Shown piece by piece: positions 45,094 to 56,181 of a DNA stretch of 64,000 bases. The notes under the pieces were generated by a model that was not told the DNA's origin, made no database searches, and saw only the letters and a program-made list of their open reading frames with translations. Location: NCBI GenBank assembly GCA_010094025.1, contig ML991812.1:186001-250000 (forward strand), read 5' to 3'. A program made the translations under genes and the position numbers. Origin of the DNA: Viridothelium virens. Lineage: Eukaryota > Ascomycota > Dothideomycetes > Trypetheliales > Trypetheliaceae. Each line of letters opens with the position of its first letter. Positions within the stretch are counted from its first letter, which is position 1.

Positions 45094-46933
45094 ATGAACA
45101 TCTTCAAGGAAACGGGGCAGCCTCCACCTACGGCAGCCAACTTGGCTGATCACGCCAAAACGGTAGAACATGATGTCGATGTCGAAAAGACGTATGACAC
45201 AGTTCAGCTTGAGAATGCATCCGTGGACGCGCCTATCCGTCATCCCAATATTGACCCTGCTCTAGAGAAGAAGGTCTTGAGGAAATTTGATTGGCACGTC
45301 ATATCGCTTCTGACCTTTCTATGTAAGCTCCAACCCCAGTTGATCGATTCCTGGATCATCATCTGATGACATACCTTGTCAGACCTGCTGTCTTTTCTCG
45401 ACAGATCCAACATTGGAAATGCCAAGATTGCTGGCATGAGCGATGACTTGAAACTGAAAGGGAACCGATACAGCTGGCTTCTAACCATCTTCTACATTCC
45501 CTACATTCTGGGCGAATTTCAGACCTTCATGTGGAAGATCCTGCCCATGAATTGGTGGGCATCGTTCATTGTACTTGCCTGGTAAGTGAGACCCTCCAAA
45601 AGATCGAAATTTGCTAGTCTTCTGTTTGCCGACGCAGCGGCTAAGAGTAAGATGTAGGGGTATCATTGCTACTGCGCAGGCTGGAGTTCAAAGTTGGCAA
45701 GGGGAGATGGCCCTTCGATTCCTTCTTGGTTTTACAGAAGCTGGATTTGGCCCAGGTGTACCCTACCTGTTGTCGTTCTTTTATCTCAGACATGAGATCG
45801 GCTCACGCATCGGTATCTTTATATCAGCTGCTCCCCTCGCGAACACCTTCGCTGGCGCCCTTGCATACGGCATCACTTCTGGCCATCCTTCATTTGCCAA
45901 GTGGCGAGTGCTGTTCCTCGTTGAAGGCTTACCGACGATCGTAATGGCAATAATAACTTTTTTTGCCATGCCCAATGGACCCGCGCATGCCTGGTTCTTA
46001 ACTGAAGACGAGAGAAGAATTGCCAGAGCGCGAGGTGTGCGGCAGGTCGGAGAGAATGTTCAGCGAACTGGCAGCATTGAGTGGGGCTCCCTTTTCAAAG
46101 GCTTGCTTGATGCCAAAATGTGGTTTACTGCCGTAAGTTGCCTACGGGCGAAATCGTCAAATCTGTATACTTTAGAAGTCCAGGCTAACGAAGTCCATCA
46201 CAGCTTATGTATTTCAGCTGCAATGTCAGCTTCAGCTCCCTGCCAGTCTTCCTGCCAACAATTCTCACTCAGAGTGAGTCAAAAACTGTTTTTGATGTAT
46301 TCCCCGCGCATGTTGCTAACGTACCATATAGTGGGTTTCAGCTCCATTAACGCTCAAGGGCTTACTGCTCCCCCATACTTTGTTTCTTGGCTCATCACGA
46401 TGGCTTCTGCCTGGATTGCGGATCGAACTATGCAGCGTGGCTATATGATCATATTTCTCTCTCTCGTTGGTGGAATTGGATATGTTATCCTTGCAACTTG
46501 CACTGGTGTTGGACCACGCTACTTTGGTGTTTTTCTCGCCGCTGCTGGCGTCTTCCCAGCCATCACCAACATTCTCCCATGGACAGCCAATAACCAGGGT
46601 GACGACACTCGCCGTGGTCTCGCATTCGTCATTCTGAACCTGGTCGGGCAGTGCGGACCGTTGCTGGGTACGAATATATATCCAACGAGCGATGAGCCAA
46701 GGTACATCAAAGGCCAGAGTGTTTGCGCTGCATTCATGTTCTTCAATGCTATTCTAGCCCTTGGGTTGAGGGTTTTGTTGAGTTGGGAGAACAAGAAACT
46801 CGACAGGAAGTATGGCACCCTGGCAGAGCAGGACGCAAGTATTGCTCTAGGGGAGAAAACTGCCGATGATAAGGCCGCTGCAACTGAGATCGCTGAGGAG
46901 AATTATGGACCACGCTACCGATTCATTTTGTGA
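45094..46933 (+). CDS. MFS transporter, anion:cation symporter family (allantoate/vitamin permease-like)
   Basis: Five exons: 45094-45322, 45383-45581, 45658-46132, 46204-46273 and 46332-46933; 524 residues. Twelve hydrophobic helices are predictable. 'LLSFLDRSNIGNAKIAGM' in the first helix region, 'GFTEAGFGPGVPYLLSFFY' and 'TNILPWTANNQGDDTRRG' are characteristic of the fungal Dal5/Tna1-type ACS family, which imports anionic organic substrates such as allantoate, nicotinate or pantothenate with H+. The N-terminal about 60 residues are cytosolic and acidic. The substrate cannot be told from sequence. All introns are GT-AG and all exons in phase. Confidence 0.92.
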
Positions 46934-47884
46934 AGGGTTATGAGCTTTATAAGCACCAGATAGTTGGATATGACTGACAAATGTGATCTTTAGATACGAT
47001 CAATCGTCAGAGCACGGGCATTTTTTACCGTGAGCGGTTCCTTACGGGCTAAAGAGGTGGACTCAATGTGATGTAGCGGAGACACACAGATTTGTATGCC
47101 TTTATCGATTGGCCACAAGAAGCGAACCGTCCACACCCAAGAGTTTGCTATACGGATATCTCCATATAGAACCATAGCTGCTCTGCTTCGAATTGATGAG
47201 GGTCTAGGTAACTTTTGCTGGGGTCAAGTGGCTCAATCAATGAGCGTGTGGATCTTTTCACCGTGCGTTGTTTTTACATTGCGTGACCATAGTGCCAACG
47301 GGTATGATATGACTTGAAAGACTGGAAATTTGAGCAAACCCTGTCCCTGTGCCCATGGAGAAGATTGAGTCCAATCGGCAAATCCGAGGATTCCTGGTCG
47401 AGGGAATTTCAAGTTCACGAAGTTCTCTAGCCAGCGAACCTCGAGACTGGTCCGCCGGAGATTAGTACCTAAGATCGTATCTTCTGTGTATTCGGCCCTG
47501 AATGAACGACTTGGTGTAGGAATAGAGGGCGTAGCCTGTTGAGGAACTTTCTAGTGGAACGTTTAAAGGTACCGTCTCCAGATATAATATAAGTAAGGTA
47601 AGGCAGCTGAGTGGTTAAGGAACTGGGCCGGCTCGGTGTCGGTCGGGGAGACATCGTCCGCCCATGCCCATGCCCATGCCCATGCCGCCTCAGAGAACAG
47701 AGAATCACCTCACGCTCGCTCTACATTCCTTTCGCCTTCGTGCACGCCTTGAGATCTCCGATCGACGCGCATTGTCGCTTCAAAAGGCATCAAGTCATCC
47801 AAAGACTGTCGCGCCGTACCCGCGCTACGCTTGGCCTCAATAGGCACTTTCCCTTCTCCCTTCTCCCCGTACAATCCTGCAACC
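46934..47884. other. intergenic, upstream of TAF12
   Basis: No gene recognised. It contains a hexanucleotide repeat, listed separately, and a pyrimidine-rich leader just before 47885. Confidence 0.5.
47661..47685 (+). repeat. (CCCATG)4 hexanucleotide microsatellite
   Basis: Four perfect CCCATG units about 200 bp upstream of the TAF12 start codon, probably in its 5' UTR or promoter. Each unit contains an ATG, so if transcribed it would add upstream start codons. Confidence 0.8.
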
Positions 47885-49974
47885 ATGAGCAACCCTGGGC
47901 AGGCCCAGCCGGGTTCCAATATGGATTCGTTCATAACCCCGGAAGAAATTGACTCCTTCACAACAATTAAGGACGATCAGAAGGGTCATATGAAGAGATA
48001 TTTGAAAGAGTACACTGACAGAATCCAAGCTTCTCCCGAGGGCTCTGCAGAACACCAACAGTGGGTCCAGAAGCTCAAGGAGTTCAACACAAAGCTTAAA
48101 TCGCAATTATACAAGCAACAGCAGTTGGAACATGCTCAACAAGCTCAAAATCGCATAGCTCAGCAAGGGCAGGCAAAATCCCAGCCTCAGCCCGGCCAAA
48201 CGCGGCAGGCTCAGCAAGGACAGCAGCAAAGTGGCCAGCCTGCCACCCAGCAGGGCAGTCAGCAGAGTCAGTATTCTGCTGAAGTGGTTCAACGCGTGAG
48301 AACGCTTCAAGTTCCTTACCCTCCGGAGATGCCACAAGCCGATGCCCAAAAATACGTCCAGGAGCAAAGAAAGCATTATGCGACTCTTCTGAGCCAGCAT
48401 GAAAGTGCGGAGAAGATGAGGCTGCAGCAAGGGCAACTGGCAGAGCAGAAACGCAGCCAGGGTCAAGATCCATCTCAAGAGTTGTCTAAAGTTGCAAGGG
48501 CTGAAGATTATTTGCGAAAGAACAAAATTAATATCGAGACTTTCGAGCGCAAGCACATGGAGATCCGGGCGCGACAGCAAGCCGCCCAACAAAATGGAGG
48601 TGCTGTGAGTACGACAGGCTCTCAGACACAGCAAAACATATCACAGCCAGGTCAAACACGTCCAAATCAACAACCGGCAGGACAGACCGCCAATGCAGGC
48701 GCAGAAAATGGCAGGAGCCCTACCTCACCCACGCGCCCGGCTCAACAGCAATCACAATCTCAACAACAGTCACAGCATGCGACGACTCAACCTCCCTTGG
48801 GCGCACATCCAAACCTCCCACAACTTCCTCAGCAAAACCCATCTCAGCAACAAACCGGCAACGCCAACGCTCCCCGACCTCCTCTGAACATCCAGCAAGC
48901 CAACGCGCAAACCACGCCCCAGCTCTCTAATCAAACTTCTCCCCGCGGCGGAATGCATCTCGGTTCCAACCCCGGCACCGTGCCGAACGGCGTACACGCC
49001 CTCTCCCACGAAGCCGCCATCTCCGCCGCCGCCCGCTCCTACTCGCAGTCACAGACAACTGCAACGCAACAACCTTCATCCACCTCCACCACCCAGCCGC
49101 AGCAGCAGCAGCAGCAGCAGCAGCAACCCAACACCAATCCCACCGCTCCTCCAAACCAGCAACAACAACAGCAGCGCCCAACCCCTCAATCCACGACCAG
49201 CGGTCCCGCCCCGCCCCCCCTCCAAACCGGCAGCAACCTACACCTCGGCGGCTCCGGCAACGGCACCCCCAGCAGCAGCAGCGGCGTGCTCAGCGGCGCA
49301 GGCGCAGGCTACGTTGGCGGAGCAGGAGGAGCAGGCGGCGGTGGAGGAGGCGGCACGGTGCGCTTCCCCATTCCGAAGACGCTGAACACGACGAGTCCCG
49401 CGCCGGTGTCGATGGGGGCGGCGGCGCGGCCGACGCTGGGCGGGCCGGTGAACGGGGCGCCGGGGGTGGTGGGGCAGCCGGCGGTGCAGAAGCAGCCGGG
49501 GTATATTCTCGAGGGGGAGGGGGATCGGGTGCTGAGTAAGAAGAAGTTGGATGAGTTGGTGCGGCAGGTGACGGGGGGTGGGGAGGGGCCGGGGGAGAGC
49601 TTGACGCCTGAGGTGGAGGAGGTGAGTTTTTGATTTTTACTTTTTTTACTCTCTGGTTTTTTCGGGGTCTTCTTTTTGCACGCTCAGTCTGACTGATGAC
49701 GATGTGGTGCATTTAGGCGATCCTGCAGATGGCTGATGACTTCGTCGACAATGTTGTCACCGCTGCCTGCCGCGTTGCCAAGCTACGCCCTTCTGCGACT
49801 CTCGATCTTCGTGACTTGCAACTGATTGTTGAGCGCAATTACAATATCCGAGTCCCTGGGTACGCGTCGGATGAAGTGCGCACGGTCCGCAAGTTTCAGC
49901 CTGCACCTGGCTGGACACAGAAGATGAATGCGGTACAGGCGGCCAAAGTCATGGGTGGAAAGACGGATGTCTGA
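47885..49974 (+). CDS. TAF12: transcription initiation factor TFIID subunit 12 (also SAGA)
   Basis: Exon 1 47885-49621, intron 49622-49716 (95 nt), exon 2 49717-49974; 664 residues. The C-terminal histone fold is diagnostic: '[11 protein letters not shown]', '[20 protein letters not shown]', '[20 protein letters not shown]' and '[13 protein letters not shown]'. TAF12 pairs with TAF4 in TFIID and Ada1 in SAGA. The N-terminal 570 residues are Gln/Pro/Ser/Gly-rich with a conserved helical segment near 20-75 ('[20 protein letters not shown]'). The intron splits the histone fold just before its main helices. The start at 47885 ([10 protein letters not shown]) is the first ATG of the open frame. 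Confidence 0.94.
49096..49126 (+). repeat. CAG repeat (polyglutamine) in TAF12
   Basis: Run of about nine CAG codons encoding Gln in the disordered N-terminal region; a likely length polymorphism. Confidence 0.85.
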
Positions 49975-50519
49975 GGGATTCGAGGTCAGAGGCGACTGGA
50001 GTGTTGCATCTCGTGGGATACTTGGGTGCAGCAGGACTGACTGTGCTTGAGGAGGATGGGCAACTTGAGGAAGATGGACGAATGGGTTTAAAAGCATTAG
50101 GAGCATTGTGAGGAGTTTCAAGCTGATTGGGTCATTGGCAAAGGGTATTTCTGACGGCCACTAGAACAGGTCCAAAGCAGTCAGGTATGGAACTTGCAGG
50201 CATCAGAAGTCTAGGTTCAAAGAAATAGTAGTATTTCGGTCAGGTAGATGAACTCAAACGACTTCATGTCTCATTGATGCATTCCGCGGTTAATTTTGCT
50301 TCCAGCAAGTGCAACCATACGCATAGACTCCGTTGTGTCGTACATCATACATCAAGCTCTACCTGTTGTTTCCGGACGGCCGGGTTCGGTCGGCACTCGG
50401 ACGCACGAAAGGCGTCCAAAGAGCAACGATCCAAGGTCTGCCGAGAATTGTACTATCATACGGGTATACCAGCCCCGGCCATAGTCAAAGCCAAGCCCTT
50501 CTGTGAGATTAAATCAATA
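49975..50519. other. intergenic between convergent TAF12 and PTH11-like genes
   Basis: 3' flanks only; nothing else recognised. Confidence 0.5.
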
Positions 50520-51946
50520 TCAGAGTGCTGTCCCAGGGGGCCACCCGTACTGACTGACCCTCCACTGTGACCTCGATGCAGTCTCTCCATAGTCTATCAT
50601 CGGGCTGTCTACTACTGTCACCTCGCTCGGGATCGACGACTTCTTCCTGTCTCGGCGGGCGGAAGGCCCCGTATGCGCATTTTCAGGGACCACTGTCTGC
50701 TGGCTGGTACTCCCGCTCTGTGTGCTTCCAAATTTGTGCCCGCAGTTCACAGTATGCATCTCTGGAACTCCGGACGAAATTCTGGGAAGACGCATACAGC
50801 GGCGTGCGGGTTCGTTTGAGAGCATAAGGCGGGGGAAGAAATGGACGACGAGGGGCTTCAAGGCCATGAGAGAGGCACAGATGATGCCTGTGTTTGCCTC
50901 AACGGCGGACCATGTGATTGCTTCGATACCAGAGTCTTCTCAAAGTTAGCAAGGCATAAAATGATAGAGGTCTTGATAGAACCACGTACCTAGATAACGT
51001 CCCTTTGTAGCTTCCAGGTGGACCACCAGAAGACGCACAAGGGATACTACAGCTCCACTGCAAGCAATTGACTTTAGCTATATCTCAGATAGAGGAAGAG
51101 ATACATCGTCAACTTACAATCCTCCAAGTAAGAAGATGAATATCAAGGCTGCTTTTTGCCTCTTCGGTAGATTGATCGTACTTATGACAGGCATTGGTAG
51201 AATGAGAACGGAAAAATCCAAGAAGACATTAGCAGCGGCAGTTGATACCCAGTAGTGCTCGGCATTCATGCACCAGCCTGGGATTTCAGGCTGCCAGAGT
51301 TTGCCAACGGGAGTGCACAGGAAGACGCCTCCAAATATAGCCCACGCTAAAGCGACGACACAGAGGAACATCAGAGTCCAAGCAATATAGCGAATAATCC
51401 GTGACGAGAATACACGAAGGTATTGAAGTAGGATGGAGGCCTTTGTTAGATTTGTGATGGCAGCGTATAAGCAATTGTTCGCGACAACAAGCTAACCAGG
51501 TTTGATGGTTATCATTCACACCCAAATTTCAGAGCGTACCGCCTACCTTTGCGATAGTCCAAAGTCTTGTGTTTCTGTGCGGTTGATATTTTGAACTTGA
51601 ACCGACCGCAACTTCTACAATATTGTAAGCATTGCCTATTCCCATTTTGCCGAAGCACGGAAGCGAGACATACCGGCGCCCACGATGGCGCACATGGCAA
51701 TGGAAAGGAGCTGATCCATCAATTGCCTGCTCGAAGAATACCGCAAGTACCACTCACTAGCGAGAAGAGCACGACTCCATCATCGCGCCCGACGGCTCGT
51801 ACCAATGTAATGCGGGTATAGAAACGAAGTGCCACCACGAACGTTGCCAGAGCAGTGGTGGCAACGCTAGGTGCAAGAGACTTCCATTGAATCTCAGCCG
51901 GAGCTTCGGCAGCGGCTATCGGCGGAGATCCAGAGCCCCAAGTCAT
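50520..51946 (-). CDS. PTH11-like integral membrane protein (fungal rhodopsin-domain family)
   Basis: Six exons, transcribed downward: 51946-51758, 51710-51674, 51614-51547, 51491-51118, 51057-50990 and 50935-50520; 383 residues, all joins in phase. Seven hydrophobic helices are predictable. Family signatures: 'ALRFYTRITLVRAVGRDDGV', 'LYAAITNLTKASILLQYLRV', 'FLCTPVGKLWQPEIPGWC', 'AAANVFLDFSVLILPMPVIS', 'LPKRQKAALIFIFLLGGFG' and 'NTGIICASLMALKP'. The paired cysteines in helix-flanking loops fit the PTH11-like GPCR class, though this member lacks an N-terminal CFEM domain. Ligand and signalling partner unknown. The tail (about 270-383) is Ser/Arg-rich and cytosolic. A TTTAAATA element (52018-52025) lies about 70 bp upstream. 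Confidence 0.9.
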
Positions 51947-53051
51947 CGCTGGCAGGAATGGTCACCTCGAAAACGGAAAAGAAGAAATGGGTTATAAGAA
52001 AACTTGTACGAGCAGTGTTTAAATACGAAGTGACAATTGAAGGAAGAGTTTGGACGAACGTTGAGATGGCAACAAAGAAATGATGGACATGGAACAAGGG
52101 GAAGCCATAGGATACCATTGCTATGCGTGTTGCTTACAATTGCTCTCTCTTATAGAAGGCGATGATGATTTAGACTTTGGGTTGAGCCAAAGCGATGCTC
52201 CAAAGTCCCGACGTCTTTCGCCACACAAAGAGGTGGTTCTTACAAATTCGTGCAAACATATGCTATGAGACATGCTCAGCATAATGCCACATCGGATTGG
52301 AGACTCCGATCACTTAAACCAAAGGCACAGTATGGCGATCCACTGCACGTCGTCACTTACAACAAGTCCAGTCAAAGACACTAGTATCAAAGAAGAACGG
52401 GCCCACGTGATAATAATATGCGAAGTGTTTGAGCCTGTGGTCGATGGCCTCGATGATTGATAGGTCATCAACTTTTCCCGACAAGGTCAAAGTGGTGTTG
52501 AAGTCAGAGATTGGCTTCGGCCGGCACGGAGAAAATTGCCAAAGGGAATGTCTATGACAGATGCTCGGCTCTAGCCTTTTTCATTTTCTGATCTGGCTGA
52601 CCTGCATTAAGATGTGCCCTCGAGAAGTAGTCGGAATGTAGGATCCCTCTGACGCTGACCACGCAAGAGGAAAATACGCGGCCAGCTCTTAATGGAATCC
52701 CGGAAATTTGCTTTCCGCATCTCGAAATCGCAAGACAGCAATGAAGGTACCATAGTTGCTCCTACAAGATGCAGAAAGCAGGTTGCTGAAATGAACTGTC
52801 TATTGGATGCGTGGAGAGAAGAAGAGAAGAAATTGGAGGTCGGAGTTTGGTGGTTTCGTTGGCGTGGGACCGTGCACATCCGCATAAGCCCTGCACAAAG
52901 TTTCAGCATCTGTCTACAAGGTTTTATGCTGCTGATCCAAGATACTGAGCGCAATTTAATACCGGAGTGCTCACTGAACAATGGCTTGACCTGAGAGCTT
53001 GCCTCTAATCATCTTTGTATTCAGCCCAAACGAGAGGCGACACAAGTAGTG
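51947..53051. other. divergent intergenic region, PTH11-like / AP-1 mu
   Basis: About 1.1 kb. A TATA-like TTTAAATA at 52018-52025 serves the minus-strand gene. Frames at 52607-52994 on both strands show no family features. Confidence 0.45.
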
Positions 53052-54762
53052 ATGGCCTCCGCCGTCTTCTTCCTGGACCTGAAGGGCAAGGTATGGGAAA
53101 ACAGCAACCAACATGAACATCACATTGACTGAAGGCTCTCTAGACCCTCTTGGCCCGTAATTACAGAGGGGATATTCCCATGTCCGCCGTGGAGAAGTTT
53201 CCCGTGCTCCTGAGCGAAGCAGAAGAAGAAAGTTCAGCGGTTGCGCCTTGTTTCTCAGATGAAGGAATAAACGTGTGTTTCCGGCATTACTATCGCGTTT
53301 AAGCCCAAGTAATCTGTACTGACTCCGATAGTATCTATACATAAGACATAATAATCTCTATCTCCTCGCCCTCACAAAACGCAACACCAATGCCGCCGAG
53401 ATCCTCCTCTTCCTCCACAAGATTGTCGAAGTCTTCACCGAGTACTTCAAAGAGCTCGAGGAAGAAAGCATTCGCGACAACTTCGTCATCATATACGAGC
53501 TCCTCGACGAGATGATGGACTTTGGCTACCCACAGACCACCGAAAGCAAGATCCTGCAAGAATACATCACCCAAGAATCACACAAGCTCGAAATCCAAGC
53601 TCGCCCGCCCATTGCCGTGACGAATGCTGTGTCATGGCGATCAGAGGGCATACGTTACCGCAAGAACGAAGTCTTCCTCGATGTCGTTGAGAGCCTGAAC
53701 CTGCTGGTCAGCGCGAATGGGAATGTTCTACGCTCGGAGATTCTAGGGGCGATCAAGATGAAGTGCTACCTCTCAGGCATGCCGGAGCTGAGGTTAGGAT
53801 TGAATGATAAGGTCATGTTCGAGACAACGGGTCGGGCTACGAGGGGGAAGGCAGTGGAGATGGAAGACGTGAAGTTTCATCAGTGTGTCCGGCTGAGTCG
53901 GTTTGAGAATGATAGGACAATCAGTTTCATACCACCTGATGGAGAGTTTGAGCTCATGAGTTACCGGCTAAATACACAGGTCAAGCCTCTAATATGGGTG
54001 GAGTGCATTGTGGAGAGTCATTCAGGAAGCCGGATAGAATACATGCTCAAGGTAAGTGCAACTCTCGTGATGTGGCGTCTAAGTTTTTGCTAGACGATAG
54101 CTAACATGTGTTATAGGCGAAGGCACAGTTCAAGCGGCGAAGTACAGCCAACAATGTCGAAATTAGCATTCCCGTCCCCGAGGACGCCGATACACCACGA
54201 TTCCGCACTAACATCGGATCTGTACACTACGCTCCCGAGTCATCGGCCATCGTCTGGAAGATCAAGCAATTTGGGGGCGGCAAGGAATTTCTCATGCGCG
54301 CGGAGCTGGGATTGCCATCCGTCCGTGGAGATGACGACAAGGGTGGCGGGATGATGGGAGGGTTTGGGGGGTCCATGGGAGGGGTCGGCCGAGAGGGCAA
54401 GGGCAAGAGACCGATCTCCGTCAAGTTCGAGATTCCATATTTCACGACAAGTGGGATCCAGGTGCGATATCTGAAGATCATCGAACCCAAGGTACGTAAA
54501 TTTTGAGTTTAGCCTGAGCGGTCCCAAGTGACGTGGCACTTGTGTGGGGCGTACGGCGCGGGCCGGCCCTTCTCTTTTCTATTCAGACCCGGTTTTATCC
54601 TTGACACGCTGCTTCCTATCTGGAAGCCACGCTAGGTCATGGGATATCTCGATCCTACGATGTCGCTGACTCCTTCTCCAGTTGCAATACTCTTCTCTAC
54701 CATGGGTCCGCTACATCACTCAATCAGGAGATATCGCGGTGCGATTGCCTGATATACAATGA
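53052..54762 (+). CDS. APM1: AP-1 adaptor complex subunit mu
   Basis: Five exons: 53052-53090, 53144-53272, 53332-54051, 54117-54491 and 54682-54762; 447 residues. It is the medium chain of the clathrin adaptor AP-1, which sorts cargo between trans-Golgi and endosomes and reads YxxPhi signals. The N-terminal longin-like domain is seen in 'FFLDLKGKTLLARNYRGDIP' and 'YLYIRHNNLYLLALTKRN'; 'YFKELEEESIRDNFVIIYEL' and 'DEMMDFGYPQTTESKILQEY' are near-invariant AP-1 mu sequence. The C-terminal mu-homology domain runs from about 160 to the end ('SWRSEGIRYRKNEVFLDVVE', 'YFTTSGIQVRYLKIIEPK', 'YITQSGDIAVRLPD'). A Gly/Met-rich insertion lies near 370-390. The last intron is 190 nt. Confidence 0.96.
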
Positions 54763-55425
54763 GGCGAGTTACCAATGTTCATTGAACCAGAAGAGACGTC
54801 AATCCGAGAAGGACTAGCATAGTCTCCCTGAAGATACGTATCGTCTGGAGGCGCTTTAGGCTAAAGGGCCGTAGCCACTTAATAAAATGGTGGCCAATCC
54901 AGGTCGCCAATTTACGTGGGGGAAGTGTTTGCATGGTCAACTGTATGGTGGCCTGTGTCTGCATCACTACAGAGGGACTGCATCAGGCACATTTGCTTGG
55001 GTGAGAAAGCCTTTAGCATATCATACTCCGTACAAGGCCCCAATATCTGTCCAAAAGGAATCGTTATGAGCCGTGATTATCATAATTCATGCATGCCCAG
55101 TTCTTGGTATCACCAACATGTATGATGTACGCAGAAACTCCAATGAAAACATGGGCCTAGTAGTCCCGTAGGTCCTTGAACTTAATCAGCTGACGGGGGT
55201 ATTGCCTCGTACCCTGACATCGCGTAAGTTTCTTGCGTCTTCAGAGACCCTAATCGTATATTTTTCCGTAATCCCCTTCCTCAAACTCTTGGAGGTCATC
55301 GTTCGTTGACCTATAGCGCGCGTCTAATCCAGCCGCGCCAGGCCAAGACCAGATTGTCACAACGACGCCGCGACGATTCCGCCCTGAGACAGTGAATCAC
55401 AAGTGTGACAAAGACGTATCGGGGT
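54763..55425. other. intergenic
   Basis: 3' flank of the AP-1 mu gene. Contains TACTCCGTA at 55024-55032. Nothing else recognised. Confidence 0.45.
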
Positions 55426-56181
55426 TCACCTACATCCTCGCCTTCGTGGCATTCCGTGCATCCTCCATCTGTTGCTACCATGTACGCAGTGCTGCACCGC
55501 TTGAGCCACTTCGTCTTCCCTTGCAGAGAAAGCAATAAGAGCTAGTATCAATGACAAGTCTCCAATCAAGCCACCCCAATCTGAGTGCTGATTGGGATGG
55601 TTTGCAGCAATAGTATACTGCGGTAGAGCATGATATCTCTCAGGAAACAGCTTTCGAGCCCATTGCTGTGTCTCCTTTTGTAAGAAGAGCCGCTGAGCCG
55701 AACTTGCGCAAGTGACATAGGAGGTGTAATCATTGGCATAATCACCCTCGCCATTTACAAACCCTAGCTGGTGCCAATCCATTCTCCAGTCGTCCTCGTC
55801 TTCATCTTCATCCTCAGACTCAAGCTCATCAGGCCTCTGTGGAAGATTATCCTGAGAACCATCCCCAACTGCACTCTGTAAAGCGCTGTAATCGATTACC
55901 CAAAAACCGGTGGTGCTGTCGTCGTAATACATAGAACACGTGCGGAAGTGTGCCAGGCCAGGTGGTAGGCCTCTCATAGGTCGCGTTGCCATGCCGTCGA
56001 AGAAAAAGTATTGCCCAGTGGTGTCGCCCCCCACGAGTTGATTATAACCGTGGGCCCTGGGGGGTACCCAGAAGTTACCGATTGTACGACGCGACGCTTT
56101 CCGTGGGTCTTGCCGCATTTTATTGATTTGGAAAAAGAATGGAGGAGCCCGTGCCTGTGTGCTCCAGTTAAAAATGGTCAT
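55426..56181 (-). CDS. hypothetical protein with acidic stretch
   Basis: One open frame of 251 residues. The centre holds an Asp/Glu run ('ELESEDEDEDEDDWRMDW', about 124-141); flanking parts are rich in aromatic residues and look folded ('TTGFWVIDYSALQSA', 'QQWARKLFPERYHALPQYT'). A hydrophobic run (GDLSLILALIAFS) lies near the end. I do not recognise a family. The C-terminal Arg-rich 20 residues may be read-through past an unseen splice site. Coding status is likely but not certain. Confidence 0.5.
   Translation of the reverse strand: MTIFNWSTQARAPPFFFQINKMRQDPRKASRRTIGNFWVPPRAHGYNQLVGGDTTGQYFFFDGMATRPMRGLPPGLAHFRTCSMYYDDSTTGFWVIDYSALQSAVGDGSQDNLPQRPDELESEDEDEDEDDWRMDWHQLGFVNGEGDYANDYTSYVTCASSAQRLFLQKETQQWARKLFPERYHALPQYTIAANHPNQHSDWGGLIGDLSLILALIAFSAREDEVAQAVQHCVHGSNRWRMHGMPRRRGCR

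Noticed and set aside
47610-47650. tRNA-Ser/Leu-like A box ('gctgagtggttaagg')
   Set aside because: No B box, no acceptor stem and no cloverleaf follows.
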